Shown: positions 25,553-36,529, numbered from the stretch's first letter. The stretch is DNA of 64,000 nt from Lichenostomus cassidix (GCA_008360975.2 CM039182.1:24958324-25022323); one strand, 5' to 3'. Notes: generated from the letters alone by a model not told the origin. Numbers and translations: made by a program.

Positions 25553-28500
25553 GTGAGCCGGCACCGCTTCCCGAACCCGCTGCCAGCTTCTCCCCCCGCT
25601 CCCTCCATCCCCGGGCCTCTTCCCGGCCCCCCCTCCGGGCACCTGCATAACGACCCCCGCCGTGCCCCCCGCTCCCGCCGAGGCAGGCGCCGGCCCTGGG
25701 TGCGCGGGACGGCGGAGAGAAAAGGTGTGGGGGTCGCCTGTTTCCGCGGCCCCTCTGCGGGCCTACTGCTGCGGTACCGGCAGCGGGGCCGCCGCGCTCC
25801 CTCGGCGCCAGCGGCGGCTGCTGGCGGTACCGCGGCGCTGCGCACCGGCGCCTTCCCCGCTAGCCCCGCTGCCGGCGGCAAGGGGCTGCACTCGGCGCTC
25901 CTTTGTTACGGCGGGACCGGCTTTAGGCAAAATTCCTGCTAACACCTGAGGAGTGAAAGTTTCCAGGCGAGCGGGTCGCATTCCGCTCGGGGGCCGTCTG
26001 ATTTATGTATTTCTTTTTTTACAGGGAGCCGTACATGTCCATCCGGAGGGGCATGAGAGGGGGGCGGGAGGGGGGGGAGAGCATTGTTAAAAGTCTCGGA
26101 CTGGTGATTCACTGACCACCAAACTGGCGACGCGAAGTCAATTAGCCGAGTAAAACCTGGATGGCCCTGGAACAAGGCATCCCTTCGCAGAGCCAGCGCT
26201 GCACTTTAAATTTTTTAAAATATTGGTTTGGGTTTTTTTTCCCCGGGAAGAAGGGGAGCGTGCCCACTGTGCCCGGACAGCTGTTTTTTCTCCCGGTAGC
26301 TCCCCAGCAGTAGCCTGTGCCGCGCGTGCCTGTAAGGAGACGCAGCCTGTGTGTACGCAGTGGGGTTGAACAGGCGTCGGGACAGACTTTGGTGTTTTTA
26401 GGAGCCGTGGCAGCCAAAATACCCGCGTTTAATAGCTAAAGGAGGGTGATGTTTCAGCTGTGTTGTTTTGCTTGCAGATCAGCAAAAAACCACAGTGATT
26501 GAAAACGGTGAAATCAGATTTAATGGAAAAGGGAAAAAGATTCGGAAGCCTCGAACCATTTACTCTAGTCTACAACTCCAGGCTTTAAATCATCGCTTTC
26601 AGCAGACTCAGTACCTGGCACTTCCAGAGAGAGCTGAACTGGCAGCTTCATTAGGACTTACCCAAACACAGGTAATTACTGGGAATCCCAAATCACTGAA
26701 ATCCTGCTCAAGTAATAAAGTACGATGCTCCCTAAACATTTTGGCCTCTGTCGGGAACGGTAGAAAAGGTAACGCACACGGTTCCCATCTCTCTGTGCTA
26801 GGACTTACCTAACGCGCGACAGAGATCAGGCTACCGCAGAAGGAGCTGAAAGCGCCCTTCCCTCAGCCGTCTGCGAGCAAGTGCTCCCTTTTGATGCCAC
26901 GCATAAGGTTTTAAAATTGCCTATGTTTTCGGATAATTCCAGCACCGAGATGCAATTGCCCAGCTGTGAAAAGGAGAACAAAACAAAGGCAAGGAATCGC
27001 TGGGCCTTGAGATAGAGCTAAAAGCAAAGCTGCCTCGTGGCAACGTATAGGTAGAGGGGAAGCAGGAACGCGTTAGGAAATACCTGTTAAATCAATAGTT
27101 AATTCACCCTGGATGACTAACGCAAATGCAGTGGTTAGCCTTGGGCAAAATGTACGGAAGGTGATAATAGATCTGAAGATCAAAGACAGCCGTGTACAAA
27201 ATTATGGCAGGTTAAGCCATAGTTAAGTGTGGTTGGAGTAGCTGTGCCATTCTGCTAATTTAAGCTTGAAAGACATATGAGGCATTACAGGCTTACCAGG
27301 CTGGGGTTTGTGGAGAAGTGCATGGATAGATGGGATCAATTCGGGCAAAATGTTATCATGTGAATCTATGAGCTTAACAAATAACTTCAGGATTTTATCA
27401 TTGTCATTGGTAACAGTCACTTCCAGACAGAGATTTTTAAATACTCAGCAAATATTAATGACGGAAACGGACCTGATGATTTTGCAAATGGGATTTTGGT
27501 ATCCTTAGCGTGCACGTTGTCTCGCTGTTGTCTCGCTTTCTCTCTCACGTGCATAGAATTTTTTAGGAGCCCGATCTTGAGCTTGCAGCTAGAAGAGCAC
27601 CCCTGCTTATCCCCCAGCATTATGACTGCAAAATTTGTGAGGTCAAATACACATGGGGGATTTGTTTTCTTTGTTTGATTGATTAAAAAAATACATTGTG
27701 TATATATGTCTTACCTATATATAATTTCTATGCTAATTCTGATCTGCCAGTGGGCCTGATCCGTGCACACCTTATCGAGTGCAGGCTCCCTCTTCGGAAA
27801 TTCTGCTGGGTTAGGAGCAGAATGAGACCCAAAGCAATGTTGATATACTAGTACTCACAGAGAAAATAAAATTATTCATTCTTTTAAAATACGTTTTAAT
27901 ATAAAGCCACGATCCTAGTTCCATTATGCCTCCTCCCCCGCCACATCAGCATGGACTGCTTGATCTGATCGCGAGGATTTCGGATGCACGATTCTTTGTA
28001 AGATGCCCTTTGTCTATTGGCTCTTGTCTCCTGGCACAAAATCATATGATTGCCCGTGTTTGACAACAGTTTGCCCGAATGATCAAATGACCTCCAAAAT
28101 TCTGAATGAGGCGCTAAAACAGGAGACCTCAGAGCATGTAGTCTGTTTTAGCTATAACAATCTGGCCTGCCCGGGGAAACAAGGTTCCAGGTTAAAACCT
28201 GCATCTTTATCGCTTTGCAGCTCTGCTCTGCCTGCCCTGTTCTCTCCAGCTGCATTCAAAGCCCGAGAGCAGCCGTAGCTACCCCTCCTTCCCCTCTTCG
28301 CATCCCCAACTCCACACCCGACTGGCGTGTGCCCTCAAGACCTCCTCCAGATTAGACCCTCGGCTCCCGAGGTCTTCCCTGCTGTGCCCTGGGAGCTGAT
28401 GGCAGCCTAATATCTAATGCGTTTTGGTTTACAGGTGAAGATCTGGTTTCAGAACAAGCGCTCCAAATTCAAGAAGCTGCTGAAACAGGGCAGTAACCCC

Positions 28501-28686
28501 CACGAGAGTGACCCTCTGCCCGGCTCCGCTGCCCTCTCCCCTCGCTCTCCAGCTCTGCCTCCAGTCTGGGACGTTTCAGCCTCTGCCAAGGGAGTCAATA
28601 TGCCTCCAAACAGCTACATGCCTGGCTATTCTCACTGGTATTCTTCTCCACATCAAGACACAATGCAGAGACCACAAATGATGTGA
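25192..28686 (+). CDS. DLX6: DLX6 homeodomain transcription factor, complete CDS in 3 exons
   Basis: The exons are 25192-25552, 26478-26671 and 28435-28686, and they join in frame to 268 aa. All introns are GT-AG, with phases 1 and 0. The protein begins [12 protein letters not shown], then has a short Gln/Pro tract (about residues 24-36), a His-rich stretch, a homeodomain at residues 142-201 and the C-terminus DTMQRPQMM. The recognition helix contains [11 protein letters not shown], with Gln50 at Q191 and Asn51 at N192, which implies TAATT-type DNA binding. As known for the family, DLX6 is a nuclear transcription factor acting with DLX5 in branchial arch, limb, ear and ventral forebrain. The start was chosen by family homology. 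The frame is open upstream but holds no earlier ATG. The protein is shorter than human DLX6 mainly because the N-terminal polyglutamine is only three residues here. The gene faces DLX5 tail to tail. Identity is certain from the homeodomain and the unique C-terminus. Confidence 0.98.
25553..26477 (+). other. DLX6: DLX6 intron 1
   Basis: This 925-bp GT-AG intron is in phase 1. Its first 400 bases are still CpG-dense and extend the DLX6 promoter island. The rest is ordinary, ending in a pyrimidine/T-rich stretch before the TTGCAG acceptor. I see no nested gene. Confidence 0.9.
26478..26671 (+). CDS. DLX6: DLX6 coding exon 2 (homeodomain residues 1-44)
   Basis: The acceptor TTGCAG ends at 26477, and the donor GTAATT follows base 26671. 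The split codon G|AT gives Asp121, followed by [20 protein letters not shown] and the first 44 homeodomain residues up to TQTQ185. The exon uses many A/T-ending codons. The equivalent DLX5 exon is GC-rich, although both encode the identical stretch from [10 protein letters not shown] to GLTQTQ. Confidence 0.97.
26672..28434 (+). other. DLX6: DLX6 intron 2
   Basis: This 1,763-bp GT-AG intron is in phase 0 and splits the homeodomain between residues 44 and 45, the usual DLX position. It is mostly balanced to AT-rich. Read-through of the donor would add about 47 residues before a stop near 26812. No other coding signal is seen. Confidence 0.9.
28435..28686 (+). CDS. DLX6: DLX6 coding exon 3 (homeodomain helix 3 and C-terminus)
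   Basis: The acceptor TTTACAG ends at 28434. The exon opens with [14 protein letters not shown], the recognition helix with Q50 and N51, and runs through a Ser/Pro-rich tail to PQMM and a TGA stop at 28684-28686. It contributes 83 residues. Confidence 0.97.
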   Translation: MKIWFQNKRSKFKKLLKQGSNPHESDPLPGSAALSPRSPALPPVWDVSASAKGVNMPPNSYMPGYSHWYSSPHQDTMQRPQMM

Positions 28687-29565
28687 ATTGTCCAAGAGAA
28701 ATAACCTCCCAAGAACGCCTCGTCTCGACATGGCAAGAAGTTCCCCTGCTTTGCCAAGCCGTGCCAGCTAACAGGCTCTGTGTGAACTTGTAGAAGCGGC
28801 AAAGAGACAGAGTGGCTTTATTTTTTTTTTTTTAAGTAACCTCAGCGATTGATCTTGAACAGAAAGACACAATTTTCATTCTGGCGCACAGAAGACACTT
28901 CTCTTTAGGATATTTTCCTTTGGACTCCAAGGCACCAGCCTCTTTCTCTGTGGAGTATACGTCAAAACAAACTTTTTACAGACTTTGCCCACAAGAACCT
29001 GAATCTACCATGGCAGCCGTTTTTACTTGTTTAATGAGCTAAAGACATTACATGATGAAAGAGAGACTAGTCAAAGCTCCTTCATTTTTATTCACCAAAT
29101 CCGGACTGGGGAAAGGATTAAAAGACAGAAAAAGTGATTTTAAAAAAATTAAGATGGGAAAAAAAAAAGGAGAACTGGTTGAAAACTGAAAATATACTGT
29201 AAGATTAGAACATTACCACGAAGCAAAATCTGCATGCTTTGTCAAAATGCAATGGGCTGCGGCTCAGAAGAAACCACCGTCTCTCACGCGAAGAGCCCCC
29301 TCATCCGCACAGACCCGCACCCGCACACAGCCGGACGGACTCCCGGAGACGAGCAGTAAAGACAGAGCGAGGGATTCGCGGCCAGACCCGCCGCCGCGGG
29401 CTGGGGAAGGAAGGTTCAGCGCTGCCCGGCGGCAGCCTCAACCACTGAGCGAGAGGGACCTTTCCCCGAGCAACCTTTCTGTATATATTGTTGAATTTTA
29501 GTTGTACATATACTTTGTATGTTTTTGTCTTCTTTCATATATAGAGTAAAAGCCACAAAACGCCC
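28687..29565 (+). other. DLX6: DLX6 3' UTR with variant poly(A) signal
   Basis: AT-rich sequence follows the TGA, with a GC-rich insert at about 29260-29450. It then ends in a T-rich stretch with TGTATATATTG and TTGTACATATACTTTGTATG. I find no AATAAA before 29.6 kb. The best signal is AGTAAA at 29545-29550, a recognised weaker variant, with likely cleavage some 10-25 nt downstream. The end point is inferred. Confidence 0.6.
29545..29550 (+). terminator. DLX6: Variant AGTAAA poly(A) signal of DLX6
   Basis: AGTAAA follows the T-rich 3' UTR end. No AATAAA lies between the DLX6 stop and 29.6 kb, so this is the best candidate. Confidence 0.5.
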
Positions 29566-29569
29566 GCCT

Positions 29570-30590
29570 GGCTGCTATCTCTCTTCACCTTAGCGGATCC
29601 CCACCTGCCCCGACTTGCCCCCCCAGATCAGTCCGGGCAGAGGGATCCCCGTGCCCAGCTTGCCTGAGTGCACAGACACCCCTACCAAAGCATACATCTG
29701 CGAGCAAAGAAAGAAAAGATGAAGTGGGGTGGGGTAGCTGGTGATTTAGTTGGTTTTAAGGCTACGACTTAAAGACAGGAGATACCGAGTCCATAAAGCG
29801 AAGTTCCTAATCACCCGGCCGTTTCTGCTGCGATTTCACTGCTCGGCTGCTTAGCAGAGCTGAGCTTTCTCGCCGAGGCAAAGCTCAGAGCCCTGTCTTT
29901 CTTCCCAAAGGCTGGAGACTCCAAATTATTAAGAAAGGAGGCGCCCTCCTTTGTTTTTAAAGAGCAGACAATGCAAGCTGAGGAATGTTTTGCAAAGCCC
30001 TGAGAGGTGCCCAGGCACACAACACGCTGTCCAGCCAGCTCCAGCCGCACCAGCTTGTGGAAAGCACAGCAACCACTGACAATGAAAAGCCTTTTCCTCA
30101 TCCAAACTGGGTGCCCCATACTGCGAGAATTAATGGCTAGAGACCTGGGCATCCTTCAAATTATGAACCTTGAAACCACTGAGCCATTTATCAGAAGTCA
30201 ATAGAGATCCTCAGAGTGCTCCATATAATGACAGCTACATACAGTCGTGCAAAAGGACAGTCACTATAATTAGACACAAAGCAAAGACTACTTACCAATA
30301 TACCAGTTTTTTGGGGGGTGTTTTTTGGTTTGTTTTTTTTTTTTAGCAACTTCCACGCTCAGTCAGTCTTCAGAGTGCTTTAAAACCGATCAGTCTTGTC
30401 ATTTTCTACCATTCGTATTGTTACATTAGGAAAAATGTTTTCTTTTCTTTTTTTCCCCTTCCCACTGTGAAACTTTGGGTTCAGAGCTCCCCAGGATCAA
30501 TTCTGAACAAAGCCTCCAGCTGCAGTGCCATCCAATTTGAAGCAGACATTGGGGACAATTTAAGGTTTTTATCCACAAGAAGGTTTTTTT
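29570..30590. other. DLX6-DLX5 spacer, first part
   Basis: Mixed sequence with a T/G-rich stretch at 30310-30345. No gene or clear enhancer signature stands out. Confidence 0.5.
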
Positions 30591-30945
30591 CCATTCTCTT
30601 AAATGCAGCCATAATTAGAGTAATTTTTCATGTAGCCCGCTGATTACAGCGTTTTTACCGTCAAAGATAATTACCTGTAATTTTCTTCCACTTTTAATAC
30701 TAAAAAGCCATCTTTATTTAGATTCAGGAACAGGAAAGGCGAAACAAAAGAGGAAAATTATTCTGTTATTCATACACAAATTGCAGAGACGTAGGGCCTA
30801 AAATTGAAAATTAACCAAAATTATAATGCTGAAAAGAATGGAAGAGGCTTCAGAAGTACAGCTGGTAGTGGGGCTCACTGAATTATTCAAATGACACTGG
30901 AGAGAAAGCTACCATACATTTAAACCAACAGCATTGTGTGCATCT
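30590..30945. promoter_or_regulatory. Candidate intergenic enhancer of the I56 class (first block)
   Basis: This AT-rich block lies between the genes, just left of the spacer CpG island. It has two DLX-consensus sites, ATAATTAG (30611-30618) and ATAATTAC (30667-30674). Further cores include GTAATTTTT, GATTACAG, TGTAATTTTC, AAATTATTC, AAATTAACC and AAATTATAATG. In vertebrates the DLX5/DLX6 spacer is known to hold two conserved enhancers, I56i and I56ii, active in ventral forebrain and branchial arches and bound by DLX proteins. Position and motif content fit, but I cannot say which of the two this is without an alignment. Confidence 0.6.
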
Positions 30946-30954
30946 CTCAGAAAA

Positions 30955-31930
30955 CCCGGCTTTACACCCCCCCGCGCCGGCCCCTGTGCGGGCTCACCCT
31001 CGCCTCGCAGAAGGGCGGCGGATGCCCTGGTGAGCGAGTCCCGCAGCCCGGGGAGCCCGGCCCAGCCGAGCCCGGCCCGGCGGCTCCCGGCCCGCATGGC
31101 CCCCGCAGGAGCCTTAACCCTTTCGCTGCATCGGCCCAGCGGGGCCCGCGGGGGGAGGGGGACAGGGGGATTCGCTGCCTCTCGTGGGCTTGCGGGGGAC
31201 TCATCCTCCGCTGCACGCCACCCGTGGGTGCTGGTGCGGAAAGCCTCTCCATGCGTCGTGCCCTCCTCCCCCACGAGTGATTCCTCAAACAGGCTTAGAA
31301 AAAGCCCAGACAGCAAGCAAGAGAACAAATAAAGGACAATAATAATAATAAAAGAATAAAAGCCCCATTAGCTTAGTAGCGTGGGACAAGGTGGGAAAGG
31401 TAGGCCTTCCCGGCAGCGGGGTGGGAGCGAATGACAGCAGCGGCTCCCACTCGCGCGGCAACCGCCCCGGGAGACTCTCGTGAAACAGCGTCATCTATGG
31501 ATGGAGCAGCGGCAGCTCCCCACGCCAGCGCCAAACCTGCCGCCGCCGCCGGGCTGCCAGCGCCGGCTCCGCCACCGCCCGCCAGCCGCCGGGCCCCACC
31601 GCCCCGGGGCTGCGGAGAGCAGCGGAAAGGCGCGCTGCCGCCGCCCCGCTGCGGGCACGGGCGGACGGGGCTGGCCGGGACCTCGCACGGTTTCTCCGCC
31701 GGCCGCCGAGACCCGCGCCGCCCCTCCGGCAGCCGTCGGGGCTCCCGCCGCATCCCCGCCCCGCGCCGCCCGCCGCCCCCTGCAGCATCGGGGCAAAGGG
31801 GGCGCGAACCTGTCGGGGTCTGGCCCGGGGAGGGAAACCACCGGCACGAGAATGACCGCGGATGCGGGGGAACGAGCAGAGACGGAGCGTGCCTCGACGG
31901 GCAAAGCGCGGAGCAGTCACAAACCACCCC
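30955..31930. promoter_or_regulatory. Intergenic CpG island between two enhancer candidates
   Basis: About 1 kb of CpG-dense DNA lies between enhancer-like blocks and far from both gene promoters. In mammals the antisense lncRNA DLX6-AS1 (Evf2) starts in this spacer and runs across DLX6, so this island is a reasonable candidate promoter. No transcript can be seen from sequence alone. Its long frames on both strands have no family signature. Confidence 0.5.
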
Positions 31931-32129
31931 CAAACCCAAGCGAGCCCCAAAACTTACCCCTCTGAAAATCTGCTAAGCAAGGATCGGGGTCTAGAAATCT
32001 ATACTGAACAGAAGCAGTGGAGAATATTTTTCTGAGTCTCAGGGCAGAAGCTCTTTCTCTATATTCTTGGTTGAGTGAGCACATCCAGGTGTGAAATTGT
32101 TTGCACACCCCAGCACCTCTTATATTGCC

Positions 32130-32510
32130 AGCAAAATTAGCTGTTATTACTGTCACTGTTTAGTGATGGTTAGCTTGATAAAAAAAACCTGCTGTAATCA
32201 AGACCTGGCGCATCTTTGCAAATTACAGATAATTGTAAACGTCCAGATTATGATAATAGCATCCTAATCCAGCCTGCAATATAATTATTACAGAGTGTTA
32301 CATCTGAAACTGTCCAGTAGGGCTAATTCAGCCATTATTTAGACCCTATTTTTGCACTGCAAATGGGTTGCTGAGTTGAAAATGTACGATTGTAATTTCA
32401 CGGGGCACTCAATGAGTAATGGTATAGGGAGGGAAAAATACAAAACTGAAATGTGAACAGTAGCGATCAAATCAAACTCTGAAGGACAAAAGACTGTTTG
32501 ATTCATAGGG
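32130..32510. promoter_or_regulatory. Candidate intergenic enhancer of the I56 class (second block)
   Basis: About eleven TAAT/ATTA cores fall within roughly 200 bp (32145-32340), including GTAATCAAG, AAATTACAG, GATAATTGTA, GATTATGATAAT, CCTAATCC, ATATAATTATTAC, GCTAATTCAG and CCATTATTTAG. A second AT-rich half runs to 32.5 kb with ATTGTAATTTC. It lies in the DLX spacer beside the CpG island, as expected for I56i or I56ii. There is no coding frame. It has the highest core density I found in the spacer. Confidence 0.6.
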
Positions 32511-32589
32511 AATGAGACGAGCGGGAATTAAGAAAATAGCAAATCAGTGGTCTGCAGCGTTACGTGTCCAAATCTCAACGAGTGCGAGC

Positions 32590-32925
32590 CTGATGTGCAG
32601 TCAGGGGCTGCTGGTTCGGCTCCCGCCTTGCATCAGTCCGCCTCTCGGCTCGACTCTTCCCGGCAGCCTCTCCCCGGCACCCGAAGCATCCCCCAGCTCC
32701 CCACCCATCCCCAAAAGCGGGCTCGCCATTGTCTTGTGGCTCCTCTCAGGTGACAGAACATCACTTTCGGGCAAGCAGCCTCGGAAGCTTCGGAACCGGG
32801 CGGAGGAGAGTGCGGGATGCGGGATGCCGGGGCCGGGCACTCTCCGCGGCGGGCTGCGGGGCCAGCGGCCTTTTGCGCTCCTGCGCGCCCGCTGGACCAG
32901 TCCTCAGGGGTCCTTAGGGAAATTA
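32590..32925. other. GC-rich stretch in the DLX spacer
   Basis: A short CpG-containing block between AT-rich elements. Open frames are compositional. Confidence 0.4.
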
Positions 32926-32929
32926 TCAC

Positions 32930-33090
32930 AGAACCGACTCAATTGTAATTAATTAACCAAAAGAGCCTGGCTAACAGGACTACCTGCAGCTAGCGAGGTC
33001 AACTCGCTGGGCTAGCTGGCTTTCGACTCCTGATTAACTTTTATTAACCCTGGACACGAAATACACAAACCCGCTTCATTTTTTAATGGT
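32930..33090. promoter_or_regulatory. AT-rich element with an inverted repeat
   Basis: TTGTAATTAATTAACC (about 32944-32959) is followed by an imperfect inverted repeat. Its arms CAGCTAGCGAG (32987-32998) and CTCGCTGGGCTAGCTGG (33004-33020) are separated by GTCAA. Then comes TGATTAACTTTTATTAACCC. Candidate regulatory element, not confirmed. Confidence 0.35.
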
Positions 33091-33099
33091 CTAAATCAT

Positions 33100-35640
33100 C
33101 AAAGCGCGGTTGCCGCCCGACCGGTTAGTCTCCTCAGGGTCCAGATGAGGAGAAGCAGCTCCCGGGGCTGGCCCCGTGGGCAGGAGGGCTGGTGGCCCCG
33201 GCCCTTGCTGGCCTCTCCCAGCCACAGCCGCTCCTGGCAGCCCTTAAGCTTACTCTGCGCCCTTTTCTCCTTGCGAATTAGTAAAAACCAGGGGAATAAG
33301 AGAAAGCTCAGTGGATAGCGCGAGGCTAAAGCCCTATGAAACGCGGTATATGATGCGTATCGAGGAGACCGTAAAGATCTCCTGGAATGGAGGGCCAGCT
33401 CCGCAACCGGGCAGATGATGCCGCTGCAGAGCACGAAGCTGGGTCAGGATCCGGCCCAGAAGCTGGCTGAGCCATCCTGCAAAACCTAGGCTGAGGCTGA
33501 GACAGCCTCTCCGGGAGTGCCGAGGGGCAGGCGGCAGCGAGAGAGGAGAGACATGCCACCTCCAAGCTCCTCTTAGCCAAGTACTCAACCCTTCGCAGGT
33601 TCTGGCCGGGGCCAGCGCTCTGGGCCCTCGCCTGAAGGGAAATAAGGAGGTGAGGGAGCCGGGAGTTTTACCCGCGGCCTTGAAGGTCGTGTCGGTGGAA
33701 GGTGTTCTCAACAGACAGCCGGGGCGTGGGTGCGTGGCGGGATTTATCAGGTCTGTATTCCAGGCAGATAAACTACTGCTTATCCTCCCCAAATCCCATG
33801 TAAATAGACGCGCCACCGAACAAAGAGCAGAACTATTTAATTGATGCAATACAGATTCTCCCTAAAAAAAGAGAGAGAAAGGGAGGCTTAGTGTAAACTC
33901 GGTGTTTCCTATTTTCACGGCTCTTATCTGACCTATAAAACAGGTTATTGAGTTACTGCAAGCAAACGCTTAAATGACTGAAACCAAGAAGAGGGGTCCC
34001 CCCCCCCGATTTTCCTGAAGCAATAGATCTCCTTTCCATAATCCACAACCGAAACACCTCAAGTCTGTCAGTCGCAAAATTGCGTGGCAGAAATCTTTAA
34101 TCGATGCCACATGTGGGATGCACTCTGGGGACACAGCGCTGCCTGCGGTGGAGCAGACAGAGCGCGGAGGGCCGCGCGGGCTGCGCGGCCGCTGGGGAGC
34201 GAATGCACGGGGGAGACCGAGGGGAGTAAGAGGGCGGCAGAACGCCTGACAAGCGGGCTGCCCTACCGCGGTGACAGGTTGGAGGGGGTGTTTTTTCTTT
34301 CCCCGGGAAGGAGCAGGAGGGAAACCAAGGCGCTTCCCGGCTGAAGGCTCTGCCCGGCGGGCAGTGCAGGGATGCCCGGGCAGGGACAGCTGGGCTCGGG
34401 CGGAAGCGGGAAGGTGCTCCTCCCGTGTCCGTAGGTGGGGGTGGCGGGCACTGTGTGTGTCTGGGTGTGGGTGTCGGAAATGTGCGCCCCAACCGGGGGC
34501 TAGCGTAGCCAGGGCTGGATGTGCTGTGGGTGTGAGAGCCCCAGGGGTGCAGGCAGTGTCAGGAGCTCTCGATCTGGGGCAGTGGGGGCTGTAGGCTGCT
34601 CTGCGTTTTTGTGCCTGTGTGTCTGCCCGTCTGCGTGTGTGTGTATGTGTGTGTGTCAGGCCCTGTGGCTCAGCCCTGGAGCCGCTCGGCACCCACAGGA
34701 ATGTGGCTCCTCTCGGCTCCCCGAACTGCCCCGGCTCCACATGGAAGTGGCCGCCAGGAAAACAGAAGGGAGGGGAAGAGGGGGAGGGGCGGGGAAAGCC
34801 CCGAGCCAGCAATCCGCCGAGCCCAAGCCCAGCATCAGACAAAGGACAGTTCATGCCATCCCTTTGCCGGGGAGGCAAGGGGGGAGGCCTGGCCAAGCTA
34901 GGCTCCCTCCGGCTCCGCCGGAGCCCAGGGGGTGCACCAAGGCGGGAAGAGGCGCCGGGGTGTGCCTGCCTGTGTGTGCGGAGACAGAGGGGACAGGAGC
35001 ATCCCCCTCGGCCCGGGACTCTCCCGGAGGGGCGGGCGACCGTAGACTCCTAGTGTTCATCGAGGCCGGGGCCACGGCGACCCGGAGCCCCTGCGAGGGG
35101 GCTTATCCTCTCTAGGGGAGGGATGCCAGCCTTTTCCCGATCTGCCCAACACCAACCCGATCTGGGAGGAGGAGAAATTAAACAGTGAGAGGGACCGGCA
35201 TGGAAACCGAGCCAAGCTGACTCGGCTGGCTTGGAGAGCCGAGGGATGCCCAGTCCAGCGACGGCGGTGTGAATTCCCATCTGGGCCCGGCATGCTGCCT
35301 GTCGGCATTCCGCCTTCCCGGAGCTGTTCCTGCGCTGTCCGCCCGGGCCCTCCCGGCCCCGGCAGGTTACCATAACCAAACAGCCCCGCGGCAGCTCCTC
35401 AAAGAAAGGGGTGGGTGGACCGGCCTGGGAAATTGACTTCCACCTCTTGTGTCCAAACCCTCCTGCAAAGGCAAGTGACCTCGGGGAGGGGAGAATCTCT
35501 GCAGGTTGAATGCTTGTCTAGAGGAAAATGAGGAAAGAACGGAAGAAAATGAAAAGGTCGAGTTTAAAAAAAAAAAATCTTGCACAGGATGGAAGGGAGC
35601 AGAAGAGACAAAGCCGAGCTTTTCACCAGCCCCAGAGTCA
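33100..35640. other. DLX spacer, GC-rich part without genes
   Basis: CpG-containing sequence, densest at about 34130-35100. A small AT-rich window at 33760-33965 holds ACTATTTAATTGATG. Poly-C occurs at 33998-34007 and a short (GT)n at 34636-34656. Frames up to 308 codons are read as artefacts. Confidence 0.5.
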
Positions 35641-36400
35641 CGCAAAGTCCCTGAAACCCTGCGAGTGAAATGAGCAGAAGACGGTCACCAGAACCGCTGA
35701 AGAGATGGGGAGCGGCGGGGCACCGCGGCAGGGCGGCCGCGCTCCGGCAGCGGGCAGGGGTGGACAGCCGGCTGCGGCCCCCGCAGCCCTGCCTCCGGCA
35801 CCCCCGCACCCTCCCCGGCGTGCAGGGAGCACAACCGAACAAACTGGTCTATTGTACTGCAAGACATTTACCAACCCCCAAACCTGTTACAAAACAGCAA
35901 ACCCGGGCTCCTTTCTTTGGGGAGAAAACTACGCACACGCACACTCACGCACACGCACAAAACATGGCAGGCAGGAGCGGAGGGAGAAGAAAGGAGGGGG
36001 AGGGCAGAGGGGAGGAAGACTGGAGACAGGTAAGTGCGCCCCAGGGCAGGAGCGTGCCTTTTCAGGCCTCGCCTGCCCCCCTGCCAGCACTCTCCCCGCC
36101 AGCCTCGGCTGCCAGAGGGGCATCTTTCATCTCGGGGATCCTTCCAGAGGCGCCTTTGGCACGTTCGCTGCTGTGGCCGTACCCCGCACGGCCGTGAGTT
36201 ACCGCTCTCCCCTAGGATGGGGGTCCCCGTGGGAACGCCCGCTGTCGCGGGGGCCCCGCGGGTCGGGGCTTCTACTGGAAGAAGGGCCCACGCTCCGTGC
36301 GAGTGGTCTGCTCCAGTGGGCAGTGCTCCGGCCATCTCGTCGAAGCCGTGCCTCCAGCACTGGGCAGCGCTAGCGACTGCTCTAATGCAAGGGGTTTTAT
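35640..36400. other. GC-rich stretch downstream of DLX5
   Basis: CpG-containing sequence with a short (CACA)n-like run at 35933-35960. No exon is recognised. Confidence 0.4.
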
Positions 36401-36529
36401 TCCCTAAATCGTGTAGAGATAAAACAAAAACAATAAAAGTACCTCTGCAACGTCCCTCCTTCAGCCGGAGCCGCCGCAGGCTTTTAGCAGGAGCGAGGGG
36501 AGCGGGGCCCTCATTTCATCCTTTTCTCG

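Larger units (their letters stand above)
24400..25930. promoter_or_regulatory. DLX6 CpG island
   Basis: Dense CpG spans the promoter, 5' leader, exon 1 and the first part of intron 1. It is the clearest gene-associated island in the window. Confidence 0.8.

Noticed and set aside
26468..26812. 114-codon frame covering DLX6 exon 2 and part of intron 2
   Set aside because: It is exon 2 read through a good GTAATT donor; the continuation has no family resemblance, so it is at most an intron-retention product.
33970..34896. 308-codon minus-strand frame in the DLX spacer
   Set aside because: Crosses poly-C and GT-repeat sequence (Thr-His repeats) and lacks any conserved motif.
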